DNA of 23,605 nucleotides from B33-G16 sp046498285 (GTDB lineage: Bacteria > Desulfobacterota > DSM-4660 > Desulfatiglandales > B25-G16), in NCBI GenBank assembly GCA_046498285.1, contig JAWOBA010000217.1, forward strand, positions 1-23,605. The letters are read 5' to 3'. The translations under genes were made by a program, and so were the position numbers. The notes under the pieces were generated by a model. The model was not told where the DNA came from and made no database searches. It was given only the letters and a program-made list of their open reading frames with translations. Below are positions 14,610-21,846 of the stretch, in pieces; position 1 is the first letter of the stretch, and each line of letters begins with the position of its first letter.

Positions 14610-15863
14610 ATGGCACGGTTATATGAGTACCAAGGAAAAGATATCTTTAAAAAATCTGGAATTACTATCCCTGAGGGAGAGGCAGTTACTACACCTGAGA
14701 ACGCAAAAAAAGCAGCTGAGAAAATAGGGAAGCCGGTAGTTGTTAAGGCACAGGTCTGGGCAGGAGGTAGAGGTAAATCAGGGGCAGTGCGTTTTGCAGA
14801 TACGCCTGACGAAGCTAAAAAGGTTGCCGGAGAGATCCTGGGGATGGTGGTAAAAGACCTTGAGGTTAAACAGGTCCTTGTTGAGGAAAAACTTGATATC
14901 GCCCAGGAATTTTATGCAGGTGTGATTATAAATTCAGCACGTGAGGTGAGAGCCCCGGTAGTAATGTTCAGTGCAGAGGGGGGGGTTGACATTGAGTCAG
15001 TGCCGGAGGATAAAATCGCGTTGTTTACCGTCGATGTGCTCAGGGGTATCCAGCCCTATGATACTTTGAATATGGCACTCTCCGTAGGTGTGAGCGGTAA
15101 AGCCCTTCTTCAGATGGGAGATGTCATCTATAAACTCTACAATGTCTTTAAACATTATGACTGCCGAACGGTTGAGATTAACCCCCTCGTTTTGACAAAG
15201 GATGGTAAGGTGTATGCTGCTGATTGTCGGATGGCCATTGATGATGCAGGTGTATTTAGACATCCTGAGATGGGTATAAGAATAGGCCGTGAATTCTTAA
15301 AAGAGCCAACAGAGTTTGATCTCATGGCATGGACGTTTGAGGAGGAAGATTTTCGTGGAACAAGCTATGTTGCCCAGATGGCTAGCGAGTCTGGATTGAA
15401 GCAAGGTGGCTACATAGGCTACCACGGAATTGGAGGGGGGGCAGCAATCCTTGGTGTGGATGCATTGAACAAAGTAGGCCTCAAGGCAGCAGATTATGCG
15501 GATACCAGCGGTAATCCCACAGCATCAAAGGTATATCGGGTGGCCAAGATTATTCTCTCTATGCCACATATAGAGGGGTATTTTCTCGCAGGTTTTATGA
15601 TGGCGAACCAGGAGCAATGGCATCATGCTCATGGCATTGTTAAGGCGTTGCGGGAGGAAGTTCCAAAGAGGCCAGGATTTCCCGTGGTAATCCTCCTTTG
15701 TGGAAACAAGGAAAAGGAGTCCCAGGAGATTTTAAAGGAGGGCTTAGAAGGTTTACCCGGCAGGATAGAGATTTACGACAGAGAGCATGTATACGACGCG
15801 AAATTCATTGGAGGTAGGGTCCGGGCACTGGTTGATGAATATAAAAAAGAAAGAGGATTATAG
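14610..15863 (+). CDS. acyl-CoA (malate/succinate-CoA) ligase beta subunit, ATP-grasp
   Basis: A 417-residue protein of the SucC/MtkA family. The N-terminal ATP-grasp domain is clear: RLYEYQGKDIFKKSGI, then GKPVVVKAQVWAGGRGKSGAV for nucleotide binding, EEKLDIAQEFYAGV, and the metal-binding TVEINPLVL with DCRMAIDDAG. The C-terminal CoA-ligase domain is divergent: where SucC has a conserved G-C-MVNGAGLAM segment and a FLDVGGGA motif, this protein has YIGYHGIGGGAAILGVDAL and YADTSGNPTAS. GGAGG lies 5 bases before the ATG. With the alpha subunit it should form or cleave an acyl-CoA with ATP/ADP. The following CitE-like lyase makes malyl-CoA (MtkA role) the best guess; succinyl- or citramalyl-CoA are alternatives. 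Confidence 0.82.
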   Translation: MARLYEYQGKDIFKKSGITIPEGEAVTTPENAKKAAEKIGKPVVVKAQVWAGGRGKSGAVRFADTPDEAKKVAGEILGMVVKDLEVKQVLVEEKLDIAQEFYAGVIINSAREVRAPVVMFSAEGGVDIESVPEDKIALFTVDVLRGIQPYDTLNMALSVGVSGKALLQMGDVIYKLYNVFKHYDCRTVEINPLVLTKDGKVYAADCRMAIDDAGVFRHPEMGIRIGREFLKEPTEFDLMAWTFEEEDFRGTSYVAQMASESGLKQGGYIGYHGIGGGAAILGVDALNKVGLKAADYADTSGNPTASKVYRVAKIILSMPHIEGYFLAGFMMANQEQWHHAHGIVKALREEVPKRPGFPVVILLCGNKEKESQEILKEGLEGLPGRIEIYDREHVYDAKFIGGRVRALVDEYKKERGL

Positions 15864-15877
15864 AGGGGGGAATAGAG

Positions 15878-16162
15878 ATGGAATTTTCTGAAAGGACGAT
15901 TAAGGTCCTTATTGATGAAGCCAAGTGTGAGGGTTGCACCACTCATGCCTGTGTTGAAGCGTGTAAGACATATAGCCGTGGCATTCTTGTGCTGAAGGAT
16001 GGAAAGCCAGCTGTTGAACTAAGCTCAGAGGAGTTGGTGCGGAGAGGCACGGAATGTCTTGCATGTGAATATGAATGTTGGTTCAGGGGGAATTCAGCGA
16101 TCACTATTGAAGTTCCCATTAAAGGATTAGCAGAGTATAGAAAAAAATACGGAACAGAATAA
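15878..16162 (+). CDS. FixX-like small iron-sulfur protein
   Basis: A 94-residue cytoplasmic protein with seven cysteines: C17, C20, C25, C29 (CX2CX4CX3C) and C60, C63, C67 (CLACEYEC). The C-terminal pattern CL-x-C-x3-C, then G-x-A-x-x-x-E-x-P and a YRKKYG-like end, resembles FixX ferredoxins that serve ETF:quinone oxidoreductases. The first motif could bind one [4Fe-4S] cluster; the second has only three cysteines. It lies 14 bases after the ligase beta gene and 13 bases before the alpha gene, an unexpected place for a redox protein. GGGG is upstream of the ATG. Electron carrier function is inferred from cysteines only; a structural or regulatory cluster in the ligase complex is also possible. 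Confidence 0.7.
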   Translation: MEFSERTIKVLIDEAKCEGCTTHACVEACKTYSRGILVLKDGKPAVELSSEELVRRGTECLACEYECWFRGNSAITIEVPIKGLAEYRKKYGTE

Positions 16163-16175
16163 CGGGAGATATACT

Positions 16176-17072
16176 ATGTCAATACTTTTAGATAAAGACA
16201 CTCGGGTAATTGTTCAGGGAATGACAGGCAGGGAGGGGTCCCTTCGGACTGCATTTATGAAGGAATATGGTACTCAGGTGATTGCTGGGGTAACCCCTGG
16301 CCGAGGCGGGGAAGAGGTTATCGGTATTCCTGTTTACAATACCGTGAAAGAGGCAATTAAAAACCATGGTCCAGTTGATGCCAGTGTTACCTTTATACCT
16401 GGTCCCGGCCTTAAAGGTGCGGTGCTCGAGGCTATTGATGGGGGAATAAAGTTTATTGTATCCCCGGTAGAGCGCGTCCCTGTTCATGATATCCTGGAGA
16501 TGATTGCCGTTGCTCAGAGTAAAGACGTGAGGCTCTTAGGGCCTGGATGCATCGGGATAATAAGCTCAGGTAAGGCTGCTATGGGTTGGTTGGGAGGAAA
16601 TGCAGAGTGGGCAAATATGCTTTTTGAGCCTGGCCCCATAGGGGTTATTTCTCGAAGCGGTGGACAGTCAGGTACCGTTCCATGGGCCTTGAAGGTAGCC
16701 GGCCTTGGTATAAGCACTGCGCTTCATACAGGGACAGAGCCTGTTTTGGGACAGTCCATGAGTGATATTTTGCTTCTCTTCGAGGAGGATGAACAGACAA
16801 AAGGGGTAGCTGTTTTCGGTGAGATTGGCGGCACGTTGGAGGAGGAGGCTGCTGCGACAGTTGCCTCAGGAAAGTTCACTAAGCCACTCGTCGTATTTAT
16901 TGCTGGGGCGTGGGCACCTGAGGGAATGAGATTTTCTCATGCAAGCAGTATAGTAGAGAGAGGAAGGGGTTCTGCTCAGAGCAAGATCTCCGCCTTACGG
17001 GATGCTGGCGCCCATGTAGTAGGTAGCCCAGAGGAGATTGCTCCCACAATAAAAGAACTAATTAACGTGTAA
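16176..17072 (+). CDS. acyl-CoA (malate/succinate-CoA) ligase alpha subunit
   Basis: A 298-residue protein of the SucD/MtkB family. The CoA-binding Rossmann domain begins SILLDKDTRVIVQGMTGREG and contains GGVTPG-like AGVTPGRGGEEV. The ligase domain has GPIGVISRSGGQSG and FGEIGGTLEEEAA. H255 in the RFSHASSI segment corresponds to the phosphohistidine (usually MGHAGAI), so phosphoryl transfer chemistry should be intact although the surrounding residues differ. Length is normal (about 290). It follows the ferredoxin-like gene by 13 bases with a GGGAGA ribosome site and precedes the CitE-like lyase by 14. As in methylotroph mtkAB-mcl clusters, the pair plus lyase suggests malate, CoA and ATP interconverting with malyl-CoA. 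Substrate identity is inferred from context. Confidence 0.85.
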   Translation: MSILLDKDTRVIVQGMTGREGSLRTAFMKEYGTQVIAGVTPGRGGEEVIGIPVYNTVKEAIKNHGPVDASVTFIPGPGLKGAVLEAIDGGIKFIVSPVERVPVHDILEMIAVAQSKDVRLLGPGCIGIISSGKAAMGWLGGNAEWANMLFEPGPIGVISRSGGQSGTVPWALKVAGLGISTALHTGTEPVLGQSMSDILLLFEEDEQTKGVAVFGEIGGTLEEEAAATVASGKFTKPLVVFIAGAWAPEGMRFSHASSIVERGRGSAQSKISALRDAGAHVVGSPEEIAPTIKELINV

Positions 17073-17086
17073 CGAGGAGGTAGATC

Positions 17087-17974
17087 ATGACGGTAATGAG
17101 ATCGGTATTCTATGTTCCAGGAAATAATGAAAAAATGGTTGGTAAGGCTCCAGAAATCCCGGCAGACATTATCACACTAGATTTGGAGGACTCTGTGCCC
17201 CCCGCAGAAAAACCAAAGGCCCGGGAAGTAATACGGGAGAATTTGAAATATGCAGGAACAGGTGGTTCCACTGTTTATGTGAGAATAAACAACTGGGAGA
17301 CCCTGATGACCAACGATGACCTCGAGGCAGTGGTCTATGAAGGCCTTTCAGGTGTGTGTCTGGCCAAGTGTGGCTCTGCAGAGAATGTTCAACGTCTTGA
17401 TTGGAAGTTGGAGGAATTGGAGCAGAGGAGAGGCCTGGAGGGAGGCAGCATTGCCATCCAGTTGTTGATTGAGACAGCCAAGGGAGTCATCAATGCATAT
17501 CCTGCAGCTACAGCCAGTCCACGAGTTAACTCTCTTATTTTTGGAGCGGTAGACTATACGAAAGATATGAGGGTAACGCTCACCCCTGAAGGGGTGGAGC
17601 AACTGTATGCCCGGTACCATAATGCCGTGGCTGCCAGGGCAGCCGGATGTATAGCCATTGATTGTCCCTATGTGACATACAAGGATACAGAAGGATTTGA
17701 GAAGAGTACCCGGGAAGGCAGGCAGATGGGCTACGAAGGAAGAATGCTCATCCACCCGAGCCAGATCGAACCCTCTCACAAGATTTATACCCCCTCTGCA
17801 GAGGATGTAGAATGGGCAGAGGGTGTAAAAAAGGTCTTTGAGGAAGAGGGAATTGCGAAGGGCTCCGCAGCGGTTGCATACAAGGGAAAAATGGTAGATA
17901 CGCCGGTCTACGAGAATGCCTTGACCATTCTTGCTACCATGAAAGAGATCAGCGAAGCCGAGGCAAAACGTTAG
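17087..17974 (+). CDS. HpcH/HpaI-CitE family lyase, probable malyl-CoA or citramalyl-CoA lyase
   Basis: A 295-residue TIM-barrel lyase. Family landmarks are RSVFYVPGNNEKMV at the N-terminus, LDLEDSVPPAEKPKAR (31-46), the CoA/substrate arginine R67 in VYVRIN, E129 in LLIETAKG and D156 in FGAVDYTKD (the Mg ligands), and the C-terminal GRMLIHPSQIEPSHKIY segment that forms the lid with its catalytic aspartate region. The enzyme should cleave or form a 3-hydroxyacyl-CoA-type bond: malyl-CoA to acetyl-CoA plus glyoxylate, or citramalyl-CoA to acetyl-CoA plus pyruvate. The glcDEF-like genes downstream produce 2-oxo acids, which favours use in the condensing direction. GAGGAGG precedes the ATG. A terminator-like structure follows the stop by 54 bases. 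Confidence 0.85.
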   Translation: MTVMRSVFYVPGNNEKMVGKAPEIPADIITLDLEDSVPPAEKPKAREVIRENLKYAGTGGSTVYVRINNWETLMTNDDLEAVVYEGLSGVCLAKCGSAENVQRLDWKLEELEQRRGLEGGSIAIQLLIETAKGVINAYPAATASPRVNSLIFGAVDYTKDMRVTLTPEGVEQLYARYHNAVAARAAGCIAIDCPYVTYKDTEGFEKSTREGRQMGYEGRMLIHPSQIEPSHKIYTPSAEDVEWAEGVKKVFEEEGIAKGSAAVAYKGKMVDTPVYENALTILATMKEISEAEAKR

Positions 17975-18013
17975 AGATAGAGCGCGAACAATCTCCAAGC
18001 CTGAGAGGAGATA

Positions 18014-18065
18014 GTGCCTTGTGGTGGGAGGCATGAGGGATGGTTATTCCCTGTGCCTCTTTTTC
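18014..18065 (+). terminator. intrinsic terminator with competing antiterminator helix
   Basis: The stem GAGGCATGAGGGA (18028-18040) pairs with TCCCTGTGCCTC (18048-18059), with a one-base asymmetry, and is followed by TTTTTC (18060-18065), a normal Rho-independent terminator. Upstream, GTGCCT (18014-18019) duplicates the terminator's 3' arm (GTGCCT, 18053-18058) and can instead pair with AGGCA (18029-18033), which would destroy the terminator. Another hairpin (ATCTCC 17991-17996 with GGAGAT 18007-18012) precedes it. This arrangement is that of an attenuator placed between the ligase/lyase genes and the formyl hydrolase-glcDEF genes. Confidence 0.6.
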
Positions 18066-18101
18066 TACTTATATTTCAGTGATTTTCAGGTGTACCAGGA
18101 A

Positions 18102-19013
18102 ATGAGAATTATTTTGGTCGGTCAGGGCCCCTTCGGAGAAAAGGCATTGAAGGGTCTTATTAAGAAAGGGGGAAACCTCGTCGGGGTCTTTTGCCCCACA
18201 GATAAAAAAGGAGGGGCAATAGGAGAGGTGTCTGAAAAATCTGGTATTGCACTCTTTCGTCCAGGTCATATGAAAGATCCCGAGGTCTACGATGCATATA
18301 GGAGCCTGAAACCTGATTTAGTTATCTTAGCATTTGTAACCGATATAATCCCGGAAAGACTCCTTAATATCCCCTCAAGAGGAACCATCTGTTACCATCC
18401 ATCTCTTTTACCCAGGCACCGCGGGGCAAGCGCTATAAACTGGGCCATTATTCAAGGAGAGACACATACAGGGCTGACCATCTTGTGGGTACATAAAGGT
18501 ATTGATACAGGCTCGATTCTCCTGCAAAAAGAGGTCGATATTGGCTCTGATGAAACCACCGGTTCATTATATTTTAACAAGCTCTTTCCCTTGGGAATAG
18601 ATGCCCTTATGGAAGCAGTTGATCTCATAAAGAATGGCAAGGCGCCCAAAATCCCACAGGAAAACTCCTTGGCCACGTATGAACCCCCCTGCGATGACAA
18701 AGTAGCATCTATTGATTGGGGTAAACCAGGTCAAGAGGTGTACAACTTAATCAGGGGTTGTGATCCTCAACCAGGTGCTTATTCTACCTTTAAGGGCGAA
18801 AAGGTACGATTTTACAAGGCGAAATTCATCTCATCTGAAGCAGAAAAGGCGATCGGAAAGGTGCTTAATATTACTCAAAATGAGGTAGTTATTGTTCTTA
18901 ATGGAGGCATTTTGAAGGTTGGAAAGATGAAGGGTGGGAATAGAGAGAAGATGAACGCAGATGAATTTGCAAGGCAGGTGAATTTGAAAGCAGGAATGAG
19001 CTTTGGATCCTAA
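18102..19013 (+). CDS. stand-alone 10-formyltetrahydrofolate hydrolase-like formyltransferase (ALDH1L1 N-domain type)
   Basis: A 303-residue formyltransferase-fold protein. YHPSLLPRHRGASAINW around residues 98-114 is virtually the signature of the hydrolase domain of 10-formyl-THF dehydrogenase (ALDH1L1), with catalytic H99 and D135 (GIDTG) at the same 36-residue spacing as H106 and D142 there. Similarity continues through FPLGIDALMEAVDLIKNGKAP, INW/IDWGKP and NLIRGCDPQPGA into the C-terminal barrel. There is no acyl-carrier or aldehyde dehydrogenase domain. It would hydrolyse 10-formyl-THF or transfer its formyl group. ATG 18102 begins the family sequence (MRIILVGQGPFGEKAL). An in-frame GTG at 18021 with GAGGAG upstream would add 27 residues encoded through the terminator hairpin and is considered less likely. 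It sits immediately before glcD. Confidence 0.8.
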   Translation: MRIILVGQGPFGEKALKGLIKKGGNLVGVFCPTDKKGGAIGEVSEKSGIALFRPGHMKDPEVYDAYRSLKPDLVILAFVTDIIPERLLNIPSRGTICYHPSLLPRHRGASAINWAIIQGETHTGLTILWVHKGIDTGSILLQKEVDIGSDETTGSLYFNKLFPLGIDALMEAVDLIKNGKAPKIPQENSLATYEPPCDDKVASIDWGKPGQEVYNLIRGCDPQPGAYSTFKGEKVRFYKAKFISSEAEKAIGKVLNITQNEVVIVLNGGILKVGKMKGGNREKMNADEFARQVNLKAGMSFGS

Positions 19014-19062
19014 GGGTCCATTTTATTATGGATTTGAAGGACTACAATAAAGGAGGTTTCCT

Positions 19063-20448
19063 ATGGAAAAAGAGAATATGATATTGGCATTAAAAGAGAT
19101 AATAAAGGATGAGAGATACGTTCTCTCTTCCGATGTAGATGTCTTGCTCTACGGGTATGATGCATCCCTTTATAGGGGAAAACCAGATGTAATTGTTTTA
19201 CCCAACACGACTGCTGAAGTTTCTGAGATTATGAAACTTGCTAACAGGGAAAAGATACCAGTAGTAGCAAGGGGTTCCGGTACTAATCTTACCGGTGGCT
19301 CGATTTCTGAAAAAGGTGGTATTGTTATTGGATTGGCAAGGATGGATAGAGTCATAGAAATTGACACAGCAAACCAACGGGCAGTTGTCGAGCCAGGTAT
19401 CTTTACTTTAGATTTTAAAAATCAATTAGCACCCTATGGATTTGTTTATCAGCCTGACCCAGCTAGTGAATCGGTATCAACAATGGGTGGAAATTTTGCA
19501 GAAAATTCAGGGGGACCCTTGTGCTTTAAATATGGTGTTACCACGAATCATATGCTTGGAGCAGAAGTAGTTCTGAATAATGGTGAGGTAACCTGGGTTG
19601 GTGGTAAGGCCCTTGACAATCCTGGATATGATTTAACCGGACTTCTCGTAGGATCAGAGGGAACCCTTGCTATTGCCACTCAACTCCTGGTCAGGATTAT
19701 GCCTGCACCTGAGGCAAGAAAGACGCTCTTGGCTATTTTTGATACCCTGAACGATGCAGCAAATACGGTATCAGGCATTATCGAGGATGGTATTATCCCG
19801 GCTACACTGGAGATGTTGGACAAGCTCACAATAGAGGCTGTTGAGGCATCAGTGCATGCAGGTTATCCCTTAGATGCAGAGGCCGTACTTCTTATAGAGC
19901 TTGACGGTTTAAAGGATGGTATGGAGAGGCTTGCCGATAGGATAATAGAGCTCTGTAAGAAAAATAAGGTAAGGGAAGTAAAGGCAGCAAAGGATGAGGC
20001 TGAAAGGACTCTTCTCTGGGCCGGAAGAAAAGGTGCATTTGGTGCAGTTGCTCGGCTTGAGACCAGCTACCTTTGCAACGATGGTACCGTGCCCAGGAAT
20101 AAATTAACCGAGGTTTTAGAGAAGGTAGTAGCCGCAGGAAAGAGATATAATTTGCGCATTGCTAACGTATTTCATGCAGGTGACGGTAATCTCCACCCCT
20201 TGGTTTTGTTTGACGACAGGAATAAGGCAGACTTAGAAAAAGTCAAATTAGTAGGCAGTGAGATATTAAAGATATGCGCAGAGGCAGGTGGTACCATAAG
20301 TGGAGAACATGGAATAGGGGCAGAGAAGATAAAGGAAATGCATTTTATCTTTTCGGATGAGGATATCTCCTTGCTTAGGAAGATAAAGACTGTCTTTGAT
20401 CCAGAAGAGATTTTAAATCCTGCTAAGATTTTTGAAGAAGCGGCATAG
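19063..20448 (+). CDS. glcD: FAD-linked glycolate/2-hydroxyacid oxidase subunit GlcD
   Basis: A 461-residue FAD flavoprotein of the GlcD family. FAD-binding motifs are RGSGTNLTGG (70-79), PDPASESVSTMGGN (131-144) and LLVGSEGTLA (around 194-203). The catalytic cap has HAGDGNLHP (371-379) and GEHGIG (414-419). It is followed by a GlcE-like and a GlcF-like gene, the standard glycolate oxidase order, so glycolate to glyoxylate is the leading assignment; D-lactate is the main alternative. AAAGGAGG precedes the ATG. It belongs to the same family as the minus-strand oxidase at 5962-7335 but differs at many positions, including EN-SGG for TN-AGG in the FAD site. Confidence 0.87.
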   Translation: MEKENMILALKEIIKDERYVLSSDVDVLLYGYDASLYRGKPDVIVLPNTTAEVSEIMKLANREKIPVVARGSGTNLTGGSISEKGGIVIGLARMDRVIEIDTANQRAVVEPGIFTLDFKNQLAPYGFVYQPDPASESVSTMGGNFAENSGGPLCFKYGVTTNHMLGAEVVLNNGEVTWVGGKALDNPGYDLTGLLVGSEGTLAIATQLLVRIMPAPEARKTLLAIFDTLNDAANTVSGIIEDGIIPATLEMLDKLTIEAVEASVHAGYPLDAEAVLLIELDGLKDGMERLADRIIELCKKNKVREVKAAKDEAERTLLWAGRKGAFGAVARLETSYLCNDGTVPRNKLTEVLEKVVAAGKRYNLRIANVFHAGDGNLHPLVLFDDRNKADLEKVKLVGSEILKICAEAGGTISGEHGIGAEKIKEMHFIFSDEDISLLRKIKTVFDPEEILNPAKIFEEAA

Positions 20449-20494
20449 ACTTATATAAATATTTCAAGAAACCTTTAATATTTGTAGGGAGATA

Positions 20495-21844
20495 ATGATG
20501 TTTTCAAAATTAGAAGAGATCGTTGGCGGAGACTATATAATTAGTGATCCTGGCAAGTTAAAAGACTTTTCTCTGGATGGCAAAGTTCCAAAGGTGTTAG
20601 TCTATCCAGGAAATGAAGATGAAATCTCCAAAGTTGTTAAACTGGCTAATAAAGAGGGTTGGTCCGTGATTCCTTGGGGTGGAGGGACGAAGATAGGGTT
20701 AGGTGGAATACCCCGGCAGGTTGATATTGTTATCTCTTTATCTAGGCTTAACAGTGTTACAGATCTTGATTTAGGGAATCTGACAATTACAGCACAGGCA
20801 GGGATAACTCTTAACGAAGTTCAAAAGACATTGGCCAGCAAAGGAAGGGGTTATTTTATACGCTTAGATCCACCATTTAGTAAGTTTGCTACCCTGGGAG
20901 GTATTGTTGCGACTAATTCTAATGGGCCAAGCAGGTTTCTGTATGGATCATTGAGAGATATGATCTTGGGGATTGGCTTTATTGCCTCGAATGGGGATAT
21001 TATCGGGGTAGGCGGAAAGACGGCTAAAAACGTATCTGGGTATGATGTAGATAAATTACTCATAGGTTTTTTAGGAACCTTAGGGATCATAACAGGCATA
21101 ACGTTTAAGCTTTTCCCCTTACCTGAGAAGAGTGCTACAATAGCTGTTATCTTTTCATCTCTTGAAAATACTCATGATTTCACCAGTGGGATGCTCAATT
21201 CGAATCTTTTTCCTGCATCCATGGAAATATTAAATGTCATGGCTATGCATGAGCTTTCTATGGATATTCCTGACAATGGCAAATATGCTGTTGCCATTTG
21301 TGCTGAAGGCGTTGAGGAGTCGGTAAACAGGCAGTTAAAAGATATCGAGGAGATGGGTAAGAACAGCAAGGCTTTAGAGGTGAGGTCTTACCTAGGGGAA
21401 GATCATGTTCATTTTTGGGACTTGCTTAGTGATTTTCCTAAGGTAGTTGCGGAGAGATATCCCTATGGGATTGCATGTAAATCGAACTTCCTTATCTCAA
21501 AGTTCGCAGAGATGGTCAAGGTATGGGAAGACAGGACTACCAACAATGGCTTGAGTTGTGCCCTTATCTCACGAGCAGGGAATGGTCTTCTTTATTCCTA
21601 TATCCTCATTGAGGACAACATCAAAAAACACTTGGATACAGTGGTACACTTTTTGGAGGACATGACAGAAGAAGCTGTACAGCGGGATGGAAATGTAGTA
21701 ATAGAATTCGCCCCCGTTGCCTTAAAGGAAAGGATTAGTGTTTGGGGTAGATTACGAGATGATTTCAAGATCATGCATGGTCTTAAAAAACAAATTGACC
21801 CTGCCGGTATTCTCAATCCAGGCAGGTTTGTTGGAGGGATCTAA
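20495..21844 (+). CDS. glcE: FAD-binding oxidase subunit, GlcE-like (full-length)
   Basis: A 449-residue flavoprotein with the FAD-binding segment WGGGTKIGLGG (61-71), the FATLGGIVATNSNGPSR stretch, then GKTAKNVSGYDVDKLLIGFLGTLGIIT. E. coli GlcE has about 350 residues and lacks much of the C-terminal cap. This protein keeps the C-terminal end DDFKIMHGLKKQIDPAGILNPGRF, but its cap lacks the HAGDGNLHP and GEHGIG motifs seen in GlcD, which suggests an electron-transfer or structural FAD subunit. It lies between glcD (46 bases) and the glcF-like gene (2 bases). AGGGAG precedes ATGATG; either ATG may be used. Confidence 0.83.
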   Translation: MMFSKLEEIVGGDYIISDPGKLKDFSLDGKVPKVLVYPGNEDEISKVVKLANKEGWSVIPWGGGTKIGLGGIPRQVDIVISLSRLNSVTDLDLGNLTITAQAGITLNEVQKTLASKGRGYFIRLDPPFSKFATLGGIVATNSNGPSRFLYGSLRDMILGIGFIASNGDIIGVGGKTAKNVSGYDVDKLLIGFLGTLGIITGITFKLFPLPEKSATIAVIFSSLENTHDFTSGMLNSNLFPASMEILNVMAMHELSMDIPDNGKYAVAICAEGVEESVNRQLKDIEEMGKNSKALEVRSYLGEDHVHFWDLLSDFPKVVAERYPYGIACKSNFLISKFAEMVKVWEDRTTNNGLSCALISRAGNGLLYSYILIEDNIKKHLDTVVHFLEDMTEEAVQRDGNVVIEFAPVALKERISVWGRLRDDFKIMHGLKKQIDPAGILNPGRFVGGI

Positions 21845-21846
21845 AT

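Noticed and set aside
14509..14727. 72-codon ORF overlapping the ligase promoter and start
   Set aside because: Begins with TTG inside the -35 element and overlaps the ligase gene in another frame; no ribosome site.
18021..18101. 27-residue N-terminal extension of the formyl hydrolase from GTG 18021
   Set aside because: It is encoded by the terminator hairpin and U-tract, and ALDH1L1-type domains begin at the MRIILVGQ start. Kept as a possibility only in the attenuator finding because GAGGAG precedes it.
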